Shown: positions 26,180 through 33,813 of the stretch, in pieces
How the letters are laid out: every line of letters starts with the position of its first letter
Numbering within the stretch: the stretch's first letter is position 1
Assembly: GCA_016900015.1 (NCBI GenBank)
Contig: JACJJM010000014.1
Span: 1 to 64,000 of the forward strand
Source of the DNA: Phocaeicola coprophilus
GTDB taxonomy: Bacteria; Bacteroidota; Bacteroidia; Bacteroidales; Bacteroidaceae
Reading direction: 5' to 3'
DNA length: 64,000 nt
Translations under genes and position numbers: made by a program
Notes under the pieces: model-generated
The model's input: the letters and a program-made list of their open reading frames with translations, nothing else
What the model was told of the DNA's origin: nothing
Database searches by the model: none

Positions 26180-26377
26180 ATGCCTTTCAGGAATTACAAT
26201 CGTGTCCTTGAAAAATCAGGGTCGTCTTTTGGGAAAAACATGACTGTGTTTCTGAAAAAAGACAGTTGTGTTTCTACAAAAACACAGTTGTCTTTTTCTG
26301 AAAATACAGTCGTCTTTTTTCAAGAACATGACTGTCTTTTTTCGAAAACACAACTGTGTTTTTCAGAAAGCCTGATT
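26180..26377. repeat. AT-rich array of nine 22-bp units
   Basis: Nine contiguous 22-bp steps starting at 26180, 26202, 26224, 26246, 26268, 26290, 26312, 26334 and 26356. Units typically read GTSTTTTT then (C/T)NRAAAACA then a 4-nt end such as GACT, AGTT, AGTC or AACT. A T-rich half and an A-rich half therefore alternate every ~11 bp, and both unit centres and unit junctions are near-palindromic. It fills most of the 292-bp gap between gltD (stop 26145) and asnB (ATG 26438). The outer units (first two and last) are most decayed. Confidence 0.85.
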
Positions 26378-26437
26378 TCGGCCGTTTCCGGCCTCGTCGG
26401 AGCATCTGTCGGAAGAAAAACGTAAAACAGGAAAAAT

Positions 26438-28102
26438 ATGTGCGGAATAGTAGGAATATTCAACATCAAGCAGCAGACGGCTTCGCTGCGTGACAAGGCG
26501 TTGGCGATGGCCGGGAAGATACGTCACCGCGGGCCGGACTGGAGCGGCATCTATTGCGGAGGCTCGGCCATACTCGCCCACGAGCGGCTTTCCATCGTCG
26601 ACCCTCAGAGCGGAGGGCAACCTCTCTATTCACCTGACGGCCTCCAAGTGTTGACCGTCAACGGGGAAATCTACAACCATCGCGACATCCGCAGCCGCTA
26701 CGCAGGCGCGTACAGTTTCCGGACGGGCAGTGACTGCGAAGTCATCCTCGCGCTCTATCGCGACCGGGGCATCGATTTTCTGGAGGAACTCAGCGGCATT
26801 TTCGCCTTTGCGCTCTATGACGCGGCGCGTGACGAGTTCCTCATCGCGCGTGACCCCATCGGTGTCATACCTTTATATATAGGATATGATGCCGACGGGA
26901 CGGTCTATTGCGCCAGCGAACTGAAGGCCCTCGAAGGCCAATGCGAGCGTTACGAACCGTTCCCGCCGGGGCATTATTATTGGAGCCGGGAGGGGCGGAT
27001 GAAGCGTTGGTATCGTCGCGACTGGGAAGACTATGCAGCCGTGAGGGACAACGGCGCGTCAGTCGCAGAGCTGCGTGAGGCACTGGAGGAGGCCGTGCGC
27101 CGGCAACTGATGAGCGACGTGCCCTATGGCGTGCTCCTTTCGGGCGGGCTGGACAGTTCCGTCATTGCGGCTGTGGCGAAGAAATATGCCGCGCGGCGTG
27201 TGGAGACCGACGGGCGGAACGAGGCTTGGTGGCCGCAGCTCCATTCGTTTGCCATCGGCCTGGAGGGGGCGCCTGACCTGGCGAAGGCGCGTGAGGTGGC
27301 AGCCCACATCGGCACCGTGCACCACGAGATACACTACACCCTCCAGGAAGGCCTGGACGCCCTGCGCGACGTCATCTACTACACGGAGACTTACGACGTG
27401 ACCACCGTGCGTGCTTCCACGCCGATGTACCTGCTGGCACGTGTCATCCGCAGCATGGGCATCAAGATGGTGCTCAGTGGCGAGGGGGCCGACGAGGTGT
27501 TCGGCGGCTATCTCTACTTCCACAAAGCACCCGATGCACGGGCCTTCCACGAGGAGACCGTGCGCAAGCTCTCGAAGCTCCATCTCTATGATTGCCTGCG
27601 GGCGAACAAGTCTTTGGCTGCATGGGGAGTGGAGGGGCGTGTGCCGTTTCTCGACAAGGAGTTTCTCGATGTCGCCATGCGGCTCAATCCCGTGGCCAAG
27701 ATGTGTCCGGGACAGACCATCGAGAAGCGCATCCTGCGCGAAGCCTTTGCCGGCTTGTTGCCCGCCAGCGTGGCCTGGAGGCAGAAGGAACAGTTCAGCG
27801 ACGGCGTGGGCTATGGCTGGATAGACACGCTCCGCGAGATGACTTCCCGCGCTGTGAGCGACGACGATATGGCCCGTGCGGCCGAGCGTTTCCCCATCCA
27901 TCCTCCCCGCAACAAGGAGGAATATTTCTACCGCAGCCTCTTCGAAGAGCATTTCCCGAGCGAGAGTGCGGCACGCTGTGTGCCCAGTGTCCCGAGTGTG
28001 GCGTGTTCGACGGCGGAAGCCCTGGCCTGGGACGCTTCGTTTCGTGGGAAGAATGAGCCGAGCGGACGTGCTGTCGCCGGCGTGCATGAGGATGCGTATT
28101 GA
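26438..28102 (+). CDS. asnB: Asparagine synthetase B (glutamine-hydrolysing)
   Basis: 554 residues. The start MCGIVGIFNIKQQTA gives the N-terminal nucleophile Cys2 after Met removal. The class II amidotransferase domain spans ~2-190 (RHRGPDWSG, LAHERLSIVDP, VNGEIYNH). The synthetase domain has the pyrophosphate loop LLSGGLDSSVIAA and SGEGADEVFGGYLYF, EGRVPFLDKEFL. It makes asparagine from aspartate and glutamine using ATP. It closes the gltB-gltD-asnB cluster, an arrangement also found in Bacteroides. The C-terminal ~30 residues are low in conservation. The gene converges on the DUF6398-like gene with only 27 bp between stops. Confidence 0.95.
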   Translation: MCGIVGIFNIKQQTASLRDKALAMAGKIRHRGPDWSGIYCGGSAILAHERLSIVDPQSGGQPLYSPDGLQVLTVNGEIYNHRDIRSRYAGAYSFRTGSDCEVILALYRDRGIDFLEELSGIFAFALYDAARDEFLIARDPIGVIPLYIGYDADGTVYCASELKALEGQCERYEPFPPGHYYWSREGRMKRWYRRDWEDYAAVRDNGASVAELREALEEAVRRQLMSDVPYGVLLSGGLDSSVIAAVAKKYAARRVETDGRNEAWWPQLHSFAIGLEGAPDLAKAREVAAHIGTVHHEIHYTLQEGLDALRDVIYYTETYDVTTVRASTPMYLLARVIRSMGIKMVLSGEGADEVFGGYLYFHKAPDARAFHEETVRKLSKLHLYDCLRANKSLAAWGVEGRVPFLDKEFLDVAMRLNPVAKMCPGQTIEKRILREAFAGLLPASVAWRQKEQFSDGVGYGWIDTLREMTSRAVSDDDMARAAERFPIHPPRNKEEYFYRSLFEEHFPSESAARCVPSVPSVACSTAEALAWDASFRGKNEPSGRAVAGVHEDAY

Positions 28103-28129
28103 GCTTTTCGCGGGGAAGGGCGGGGTGCG

Positions 28130-28633
28130 TCATTTGCGGGTCGTGAATGACACGTCCCGCCCTTGGCTTCTGGCTTCCCGCACGATTTCTTGATATTCCT
28201 CCGGCAACATCTCGACGGGGTAGAGCATGCCGTCCACGAGGACGAGCTTATTGAAGGGATTCTGTTCTTGCATTTTAGCTGTGGAATACTCCGGGTCGAA
28301 GTGGTAGTCGATGTCGAGCATCTCGCGGATGAGGTTTGCCTTTGCGCTGACAGTGCCGGGTTTTGTGCCAAAGTATTCGTTTATGGCCGAGTTGGGCAGG
28401 TATGGTTCGAATGATTTGTCGGATAGGAAGTTCACCTGTCCGATGGTGTAGACGACGGCTGCCGCCCAGATGTTCAGGTTTCCCCGCCGGAAGGGGCTGT
28501 CAGCCTCTTCTTCAAGATGGTCGACAAGCTTGAGACAGAGTTGTTCGTACTCGTCGTTGAGTTTCTCTTTGCAGAAGGCTGACACGAGTGCGGCCAGCTC
28601 TTCTTTTTTCGGGTTGTCGGATACTTTTTTCAT
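28130..28633 (-). CDS. DUF6398-like protein of unknown function
   Basis: 167 residues, cytoplasmic, no signal peptide or membrane segment. The central block (FCKEKLNDEYEQLCLKLVDHLE, NIWAAAVVYTIGQVNFLSDKS, INEYFGTKPGTVSAKANLIREML) has the look of a DUF6398 domain, in which the last part resembles a cyclin/HTH-like helix set: the segment AINEYFGTKPGTVSAKANLI reads as a helix-turn-helix. It follows the HxlR gene by 25 bp and is probably co-transcribed. The family name is from memory of the sequence pattern and should be treated as likely rather than certain; no function is known. Confidence 0.65.
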   Translation of the reverse strand: MKKVSDNPKKEELAALVSAFCKEKLNDEYEQLCLKLVDHLEEEADSPFRRGNLNIWAAAVVYTIGQVNFLSDKSFEPYLPNSAINEYFGTKPGTVSAKANLIREMLDIDYHFDPEYSTAKMQEQNPFNKLVLVDGMLYPVEMLPEEYQEIVREARSQGRDVSFTTRK

Positions 28634-28658
28634 AAAGATATATAGGGTTTTGTGAGGT

Positions 28659-29027
28659 TTAGGCCCGTTCGTAGGCCTGACGGTGGCGCATGATGGACTT
28701 CATGTGGTCGAGTGCCCACTGCGTGAGGGTGTGGATGATGGGGACGAGGCTGCGTCCCGTCTCCGTGAGTTCATATTCGACGCGGATGGGGACTTCGGGA
28801 AAGACGGTGCGCTTCAGCAGTCCGTCGGCTTCGAGTGTGTGCAGGGTGGTGGAGAGCACTTTGGTCGAGATGTCGGGGATAAGCTTCCCCAGCTGGTTGA
28901 ACCGCGTGCTGCCGTTTTCGTCGAGGATGAGTATGATGAGCAAGGCCCATTTGTTGCCGAAGCGTGCGACGACATTGCGGATGGGGCACATCTCGACGAT
29001 GGAATTTTTTTCTTCTTTTTTTGCCAT
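28659..29027 (-). CDS. HxlR-family winged-helix transcriptional regulator
   Basis: 122 residues. The HxlR/MarR-like signature is clear: CPIRNVVARFGNKWALLIILILDENG, FNQLGKLIPDISTKVLSTTLHTLEADGLLKRTVFPEVPIRVEYELTETGRSLVPII. The N-terminal cysteine in MCPI is at the position used for redox or electrophile sensing in YodB/HypR-type members. It is divergent from the cupin gene with a 191-bp gap holding a candidate operator (29074-29095), so it probably represses that gene and itself. DUF6398-like gene follows. Confidence 0.9.
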   Translation of the reverse strand: MAKKEEKNSIVEMCPIRNVVARFGNKWALLIILILDENGSTRFNQLGKLIPDISTKVLSTTLHTLEADGLLKRTVFPEVPIRVEYELTETGRSLVPIIHTLTQWALDHMKSIMRHRQAYERA

Positions 29028-29073
29028 TCTAATCGTTTGTTTTTGACCAAAAGTGAGTTTTAGGTAACTAACC

Positions 29074-29095
29074 TACAAGTTTGTAACTTCTTGTA
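29074..29095. promoter_or_regulatory. Candidate HxlR operator overlapping the cupin promoter
   Basis: TACAAG (29074-29079), 10 nt, CTTGTA (29090-29095): a dyad typical in size of HxlR/YodB operators. The right half covers the -33 TTG of the divergent cupin promoter, so binding would block it. A nearby second GTAACT half-repeat may extend the site. Confidence 0.5.
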
Positions 29096-29121
29096 TAGTA
29101 GAAATATAGTCTTTACATTTG
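29091..29121 (+). promoter_or_regulatory. Cupin gene promoter, Bacteroides type
   Basis: TTG (29091-29093), 20 nt, TACATTTG (29114-29121). The -7 octamer matches TAnnTTTG exactly and lies 97 nt before the cupin ATG. Confidence 0.6.
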
Positions 29122-29218
29122 CACTGTCGAAAGGAAAGTAACAATGCGATGCAAAGTTACAGCTTCCTTGCGAATAGCCAATAGACAGGATTTAATTAAC
29201 ATTTTAAAACAAACGAAT

Positions 29219-29668
29219 ATGAAACAGATTGAAACCATTGCAACGGCAGCGAATTTCAGTGCTGTCAATGTAGGCAAGTTGAACGAATTGAGTGATTACG
29301 TCCTCGAGCTTGGCCCGGACGTGAAAATTCCTGGTAAAGTGTTTGGCGGGGCAGCCCTTGGTGCTACGGGTGCGGAGTTTTCCTTCCAGATGTTTCAGCC
29401 CGGCACGGAGACCGGTTTCCTTCATACCCACAAGACGCATGAGGAACTCTACTTCTTCCTCAGTGGACGGGGCGAGTTCCAGGTCGACGGGCAGGTCATT
29501 CCGGTCGAGGAAGGCAGTATCGTCCGTGTGGCTCCGGCCGGCGTGCGTTCGGTGCGTAACAATGGGGAGACTCCCCTCGTGATGCTCTGCGTGCAATACC
29601 GTGGGGCGACCTTCACCGCTGAGGATGCCGCTGACGGCAACATCCTTTCCGAACCGGTGAAGTGGTAA
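29219..29668 (+). CDS. Small cupin-domain protein
   Basis: 149 residues from the ATG at 29219; the frame is open upstream to 29144 but that part is not cupin-like. Cupin motif 1 is HTHKTHEELYFFLSGRGEF (two His, one Glu, third His supplied by HTH) and motif 2 is PAGVRSVRNNGETPLVMLCVQY, in which the usual histidine of G-x5-P-x-G-x2-H is replaced by arginine (PAGVRS). It would bind a metal with an incomplete ligand set. Divergent from an HxlR regulator, which suggests induction by electrophiles, quinones or redox stress (inference). Confidence 0.82.
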   Translation: MKQIETIATAANFSAVNVGKLNELSDYVLELGPDVKIPGKVFGGAALGATGAEFSFQMFQPGTETGFLHTHKTHEELYFFLSGRGEFQVDGQVIPVEEGSIVRVAPAGVRSVRNNGETPLVMLCVQYRGATFTAEDAADGNILSEPVKW

Positions 29669-29697
29669 GTCCTCCGGCAGACGGAATCTTTAGAAAA

Positions 29698-29747
29698 ACC
29701 CATACAGACGTTTCCCCGGCGGGGCGTCCGTATGGGTCTTGTTTTTA
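29698..29747 (+). terminator. Terminator of the cupin gene
   Basis: ACCCATACAGACG (29698-29710) pairs with CGTCCGTATGGGT (29725-29737) with one mismatch, over a 14-nt loop, followed by CTTGTTTTTA. It starts 30 nt after the cupin stop. Confidence 0.8.
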
Positions 29748-29750
29748 TCC

Positions 29751-29860
29751 CCTCCTTTCGCGGCGCGGGCGGAATAGACTCCGGGCGGGGACGGAAAGGA
29801 CTCCGTCGTCGGGCGGACTCCTTTCCGCTCCCGGCTGGAATGAAGTCCATTTGAGGCGGA
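29751..29860. repeat. GC-rich array of 22-bp units (copy 3)
   Basis: Steps at 29751, 29773, 29795, 29817 and a weaker one at 29839. Units end in GGGCGG, GGACGG, GGGCGG and GGCTGG. Blocks are CCTCCTTTCG, GGAATAGACTCCG, GGAAAGGACTCCG and GGACTCCTTTCCG. It lies directly after the cupin terminator and before the lipoprotein promoter. Confidence 0.8.
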
Positions 29861-29933
29861 AGACAATGTGCTGACTATGAGCGATGTGTCGTTTTTTAGC
29901 ATTTACCGGTAGTTTCTGCCCGCGGAAAAGTGT

Positions 29934-29941
29934 TATATTTG
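29934..29941 (+). promoter_or_regulatory. Putative -7 element of the glycine-zipper lipoprotein gene
   Basis: TATATTTG, exact TAnnTTTG match, 22 nt before the ATG at 29964. The -33 box is not clear. Confidence 0.45.
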
Positions 29942-29963
29942 CTGTGACCAATCATAAATGCTT

Positions 29964-30677
29964 ATGAAAAAGTTGTTGTCTCTTGCCCTGTGCACGGTCA
30001 TGGCCGTGTCGGGGTGTACATCGCAGGGAGGTATTGCCGGTGACCCTACGGCCGTGATGCTGGGTGCGAACATCGGCGGACTGACGGGGGCTGTCATCGG
30101 ATCGTCCGGCTCGCACTATCACTCTTATCGCGGCTCGTTGGTGGGTTCACTGGTGGGGACGATTGCCGGGGCGGCCATCGCCAGTGCGGCCACGGCACCG
30201 AAGAAGCCGGCTGAAGATGTCTACATCGTCGAGACCCGCCCGTACAGGGAGCGCGGTTATTATGACAGCTATGACGGGTCTCGTTCGTCCGGGCGCATGC
30301 CTGCCTATGGGCGTTACCGCGACGGAGAACGTTCTACGGACTTGGAAATACGCAACATCCGTTTCATAGACGGCAACCGCAACCACATTATTGAGTCGGG
30401 CGAGGAGGCGAAAATCATTTTTGAAGTGGTCAACAGCGGGCGGCTGGCCGCCTACCACGTCACGCCGGTCGTGGCTGAGAAAAACGGACTCAAGCATCTG
30501 TACATCTCCTCGTCGGTCACGATGGAGTGCATACCTGCGGGCGACGGCATCCGTTACACGGCTGTCATCCGTGCTGGCAAAATGCGTCGGGGCGAAGCCG
30601 TATTCCATGTCACTGCGCTCGACGGCAACGGCGGGATGATTCCCATCCGGGAGTTTACTGTCCCGGTGAGGAAATGA
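29964..30677 (+). CDS. Glycine-zipper lipoprotein
   Basis: 237 residues. Lipoprotein signal with lipobox VSGC (C18 from this start; an ATG at 29958 is also possible). Residues ~30-80 form a glycine zipper of the outer-membrane type (MLGANIGGLTGAVIGSS, SLVGSLVGTIAGAAIASA) able to associate with or span a membrane. A Tyr/Arg/Ser-rich linker follows, then a ~110-residue beta domain (LEIRNIRFIDGNRNHIIESGEEAKIIFEVVNSGR) that looks like an immunoglobulin-like fold. Function unknown; envelope location is well supported. Ends at a long hairpin shared with metY. Confidence 0.78.
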   Translation: MKKLLSLALCTVMAVSGCTSQGGIAGDPTAVMLGANIGGLTGAVIGSSGSHYHSYRGSLVGSLVGTIAGAAIASAATAPKKPAEDVYIVETRPYRERGYYDSYDGSRSSGRMPAYGRYRDGERSTDLEIRNIRFIDGNRNHIIESGEEAKIIFEVVNSGRLAAYHVTPVVAEKNGLKHLYISSSVTMECIPAGDGIRYTAVIRAGKMRRGEAVFHVTALDGNGGMIPIREFTVPVRK

Positions 30678-30682
30678 GAAGA

Positions 30683-30780
30683 GCCCCACCAAACCTCCCC
30701 CGAGGGGAGGCTTTCATCCTGTATGATACAATAATGTATTATAGGACAGAAGCCTCCTCTCGGGGGAGGTTTGGTGGGGC
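30683..30780. terminator. 30-bp stem between convergent genes, repeat-like
   Basis: Bases 30683-30712 and 30751-30780 are complementary over 30 bp with one G-T type mismatch; the core is CCCCACCAAACCTCCCC and its complement. The 38-nt loop is AT-rich. It lies 6 nt after the lipoprotein stop and 14 nt before the metY stop, followed on the plus strand by CTTCTTTTT, so it can end both transcripts. The core sequence is of a kind often seen repeated in Bacteroidota intergenic regions. Confidence 0.75.
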
Positions 30781-30793
30781 CCTTCTTTTTGCC

Positions 30794-32074
30794 TTATTTC
30801 TCCAGGGCCTGTTCGATGTCAGCTAGGATGTCGTTGACATCCTCGATGCCGACGGAGAGGCGGATGAGGTCGGGTGCTATGCCGGCTTCACGCAACTGTT
30901 CGTCGCTGAGCTGGCGGTGCGTGTGGCTGGCGGGATGGAGCACGCAGGTGCGGGCGTCGGCCACGTGTGTCACGATGCAAATCATCCGCAGGCTGTCCAT
31001 GAAGTGCACGGCATCTTCACGCGTGCCTTTCAGTCCGAAGGCGATGACGCCGCAGGCTCCGTTCGGCAGGTATTTCTGTGCCAGTTCGTAGTACTTGCTG
31101 CTTTTCAGTCCGCAGTAGTGCACCCAGGCCACGCGCGGATGGCGTTCCAGGTATTCAGCGACGGTTTGTGCGTTGCGGCAGTGTTGGGGCACACGCAGGT
31201 GGAGTGTCTCGAGGCCGAGATTGAGCAAGAATGCGTTTTGCGGCGACTGCGTAGAGCCGAGGTCGCGCATGAGCTGGGCATTGATTTTGGTGATGTAGGC
31301 CATCTTGCCGAATGCTTTCGTGTAGGTCAGTCCGTGGTAGGAAGCGTCGGGCTTCGTCAGTCCGGGGAAGCGGTCGGCGTATGCATCCCAGTCGAAGCGT
31401 CCGCTGTCGACGATGGCCCCACCCAGACTGACGGCGTGTCCGTCCATGTATTTCGTCGTGGAGTGGGTGACGATGTCGGCTCCCCATTCGAAGGGGCGGC
31501 AGTTGATAGGCGTGGCAAAGGTGTTGTCCACGATGAGAGGCACGCCGTGGCTGTGGGCTATGCGGGCGAACTTCTCGATGTCAAGCACCTGGATGCCCGG
31601 ATTGGAGATGGTCTCGCCGAAGAGGGCTTTCGTGTTCGGGCGGAAAGCGCGGCTGATTTCCTCTTCGCTCGCGTCAGCGTCGACAAACGTGCAGTCGATG
31701 CCCATCTTCTTCATGGTCACTCCGAAGAGGTTGAACGTGCCGCCGTAGATGGCTGTAGCACACACGAGGTGGTCGCCTGCCTCGCAGAGGTTGTGCATGG
31801 CGTAGAAGTTGGCGGCTTGGCCGGAAGAGGTGAGCACAGCGCCCACGCCGCCTTCCAGTGCGGCAATCTTTGCAGCCACGGCGTCGGTCGTAGGGTTTTG
31901 CAGGCGGGTGTAGAAATAGCCGCTCTCTTCGAGGTCGAACAGGCGTGCCATTTCTTCGCTGCTGTCATATTTGAAAGTGGTGCTTTGGTAGATGGGGAGC
32001 ACGCGCGGCTCTCCGTTTTTGGGTGTCCATCCGGCTTGGACACAAAGTGTGCCGGGATTGAGTTTCTTTGTCAT
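30794..32074 (-). CDS. metY: O-acetylhomoserine sulfhydrylase
   Basis: 426 residues of the Cys/Met metabolism PLP-enzyme family. Visible: GTLCVQAGWTPKNGEPRVLPIYQSTTF, YTRLQNPTTDAVAAKIAALEGG, the PLP lysine in THSTTKYMDGH, and NAFLLNLGLETLHLR. Length and the ~50-residue insert relative to MetB/MetC fit MetY, which makes homocysteine from O-acetylhomoserine and sulfide. It is monocistronic and convergent with the lipoprotein gene. O-acetylserine activity is possible as well. Confidence 0.93.
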   Translation of the reverse strand: MTKKLNPGTLCVQAGWTPKNGEPRVLPIYQSTTFKYDSSEEMARLFDLEESGYFYTRLQNPTTDAVAAKIAALEGGVGAVLTSSGQAANFYAMHNLCEAGDHLVCATAIYGGTFNLFGVTMKKMGIDCTFVDADASEEEISRAFRPNTKALFGETISNPGIQVLDIEKFARIAHSHGVPLIVDNTFATPINCRPFEWGADIVTHSTTKYMDGHAVSLGGAIVDSGRFDWDAYADRFPGLTKPDASYHGLTYTKAFGKMAYITKINAQLMRDLGSTQSPQNAFLLNLGLETLHLRVPQHCRNAQTVAEYLERHPRVAWVHYCGLKSSKYYELAQKYLPNGACGVIAFGLKGTREDAVHFMDSLRMICIVTHVADARTCVLHPASHTHRQLSDEQLREAGIAPDLIRLSVGIEDVNDILADIEQALEK

Positions 32075-32122
32075 AAAGCTATAATGTTTTTGTATTTGTA
32101 CCTAAAAAGCGGTTGAGTGTCG

Positions 32123-32130
32123 CAAAAGTA
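32123..32130 (-). promoter_or_regulatory. Putative -7 element of metY
   Basis: Minus-strand TACTTTTG, exact TAnnTTTG match, 48 nt before the metY start. No clear -33 box at the usual spacing. Confidence 0.4.
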
Positions 32131-32142
32131 GGGAAAATATTG

Positions 32143-32150
32143 TATTTTTG
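32143..32150 (+). promoter_or_regulatory. Putative -7 element of the amidase-thioesterase operon
   Basis: TATTTTTG, exact TAnnTTTG match, 42 nt before the amidase ATG. It faces the metY element 12 bp away, so the two promoters would be back to back. Confidence 0.4.
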
Positions 32151-32192
32151 TCCATCGTTAGTCCGTATATTGGAATGAAATAAGCCTTTTTA

Positions 32193-33230
32193 ATGAAAAT
32201 AGCAACGCAATTTATCGTCCGATTCTCTCTCCTGCTTCTGTTGTTCGCGCCATTGTGTGGCGTGCGAGCCCAACAACAGACTGACGTTCCCCGTCGGGGC
32301 GAGGGCATCACCACTTTCCTTCAGCGTCATGGACGTTCGCCAAAGTTGTATTATGATGACTTCGTGGAGCTGAACCGCAAGAAGTTGCGCGGGAGCAAAG
32401 AGCTTCGTTTGGGCGTGTCGTATATCGTTCCTCCATTGAAAGATGCATCTTCAACGTCTGCTTCTAAGAAAAAAAATTCACGCCGTGGCAAGTCCGTGCG
32501 CGAACCATTGTTGGGCAAACGTTTCCGTGATGTGGCAGTCACATCCGACCGGCTGGCCGGAACCTGTTTCTATCTCGTGAGCGGACATGGCGGTCCTGAT
32601 CCCGGTGCCATCGGCCGCGTGGGGCGGCATGAGCTTCATGAGGATGAGTATGCCTATGACATCATCCTCCGCCTGGCACGCTATCTGCTTAGCGAGGGCG
32701 CCGAAGTGCGCATCATTATCCAGGATGCAAAGGACGGCATACGGGGTGACGCTTATCTGTCGAACAGCAAGCGTGAGACGTGCATGGGTGACCCTATTCC
32801 CCTTAATCAAGTCGCCCGCCTGCAGCAGCGTTGTGACAAAATCAATACGCTTTATGCCAAAGACCGCAAACGCTACAAATATTGCCGTGCTCTCTTTGTC
32901 CATGTTGATAGTCAAGGGCGTGGCAAGCAGATGGATGTTTATTTCTACCATGCGGCTGGAAGCGGGAAGGGAGAGCGGCTGGCCGATGCCCTGCGTTCCA
33001 CTTTCAAGGCCAAGTATGGCATTCATCAGCCCGGCCGTGGCTTTACGGGGACGGTGAGCGAACGCGGCCTCTATGTGCTCAATCACACCACGCCGGTGGC
33101 TGTATTCGTGGAGCTTGGCAATATACAGAACCAATCGGACCTGCGCCGTCTGGTACAGCCTGACAACCGCGAAGCCTTGGCCAAGTGGCTCAAGGACGGC
33201 ATTGCGAAAGATTATGTTTCCAATAAATGA
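32193..33230 (+). CDS. N-acetylmuramoyl-L-alanine amidase with LysM-like region
   Basis: 345 residues. Signal peptide (residues 1-26, ending GVRAQ). Residues ~35-85 resemble a LysM peptidoglycan-binding motif (RRGEGITTFLQRHGRS, LRLGVSYIVPP). The catalytic Amidase_3 domain spans ~110-340 with the zinc ligands in SGHGGPDPGAIG (His), HEDEYAYDI (Glu) and FVHVDSQ (His), and the catalytic glutamate in VFVELGNIQN. It cleaves the bond between N-acetylmuramic acid and the peptide stem in the periplasm, for cell separation or turnover. The thioesterase gene follows after 4 bp. Confidence 0.9.
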   Translation: MKIATQFIVRFSLLLLLFAPLCGVRAQQQTDVPRRGEGITTFLQRHGRSPKLYYDDFVELNRKKLRGSKELRLGVSYIVPPLKDASSTSASKKKNSRRGKSVREPLLGKRFRDVAVTSDRLAGTCFYLVSGHGGPDPGAIGRVGRHELHEDEYAYDIILRLARYLLSEGAEVRIIIQDAKDGIRGDAYLSNSKRETCMGDPIPLNQVARLQQRCDKINTLYAKDRKRYKYCRALFVHVDSQGRGKQMDVYFYHAAGSGKGERLADALRSTFKAKYGIHQPGRGFTGTVSERGLYVLNHTTPVAVFVELGNIQNQSDLRRLVQPDNREALAKWLKDGIAKDYVSNK

Positions 33231-33234
33231 ATCA

Positions 33235-33678
33235 ATGATTATGACCTTCCACCACACTTATCCCGTACAACTCCGCTTCAGCGACGTCGACCAGCTGGGG
33301 CATGTGAACAACTCCGTCTATTTTTCCCTCTACGACTTGGCCAAGACGGCTTATCTCTCTGCTGTCCTCGGCGAAGGAATGAACTACCGTCACTCGTCGC
33401 TTGTCATCGCCAACATCAACGCCAACTTCTTCGTACCCGTCTTTTTCACCGACCAGATAGCCGTCGAGACGGCTACCATCCACTTGGGCCACAAGAGCTT
33501 CACGCTCCTGCAGCGCGCCGTGTGCGCCGTCACGGGCGAGGTGAAGTGCGAGTGCCGCACGGTGATGGTGGCCTATGATGTCGAGGCACAGCAGTCGTTC
33601 GCCCTCCCCGGGGAGTGGCGCGAGGCCCTGGCCCGCTTCGAGAAATGCACTGTGGAGGAACTGGAAGCCGGTCGGTAA
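33235..33678 (+). CDS. 4-hydroxybenzoyl-CoA-type acyl-CoA thioesterase
   Basis: 147 residues from the ATG at 33235 (MIMTFHH; 33241 also possible). Hotdog fold with VQLRFSDVDQLGHVNNSVYFSLYDLAKTAYL, where the aspartate of DVDQLGHVNN is the catalytic residue, and FFVPVFFTDQIAVETATIHLGHKSFTL. It hydrolyses an acyl-CoA thioester in the cytoplasm; the chain preferred is unknown. The start is 4 bp after the amidase stop, so the two are co-transcribed although their functions differ. Confidence 0.88.
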   Translation: MIMTFHHTYPVQLRFSDVDQLGHVNNSVYFSLYDLAKTAYLSAVLGEGMNYRHSSLVIANINANFFVPVFFTDQIAVETATIHLGHKSFTLLQRAVCAVTGEVKCECRTVMVAYDVEAQQSFALPGEWREALARFEKCTVEELEAGR

Positions 33679-33735
33679 TCTTCTGTCGCATATCTGCTTT
33701 CTCTGTCGCTGTATGCCAACTACTCGGACAAAAAA

Positions 33736-33769
33736 TGCTGCCCATGACCTTCGCAGGCAATGGGCAGCA
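33736..33769. terminator. Hairpin between convergent thioesterase and gdhA
   Basis: TGCTGCCCAT (33736-33745) pairs perfectly with ATGGGCAGCA (33760-33769), loop 14 nt. An A run precedes the stem, giving a T run on the minus strand, so it best fits as the gdhA terminator. Confidence 0.65.
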
Positions 33770-33813
33770 CATTACAATACAAAATACAAATACAACTAAA
33801 CGAGATTCTATTA

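Noticed and set aside
26180-26377. CRISPR array
   Set aside because: The 22-bp units are contiguous with no spacers, and differ from one another; no cas genes are in the window.
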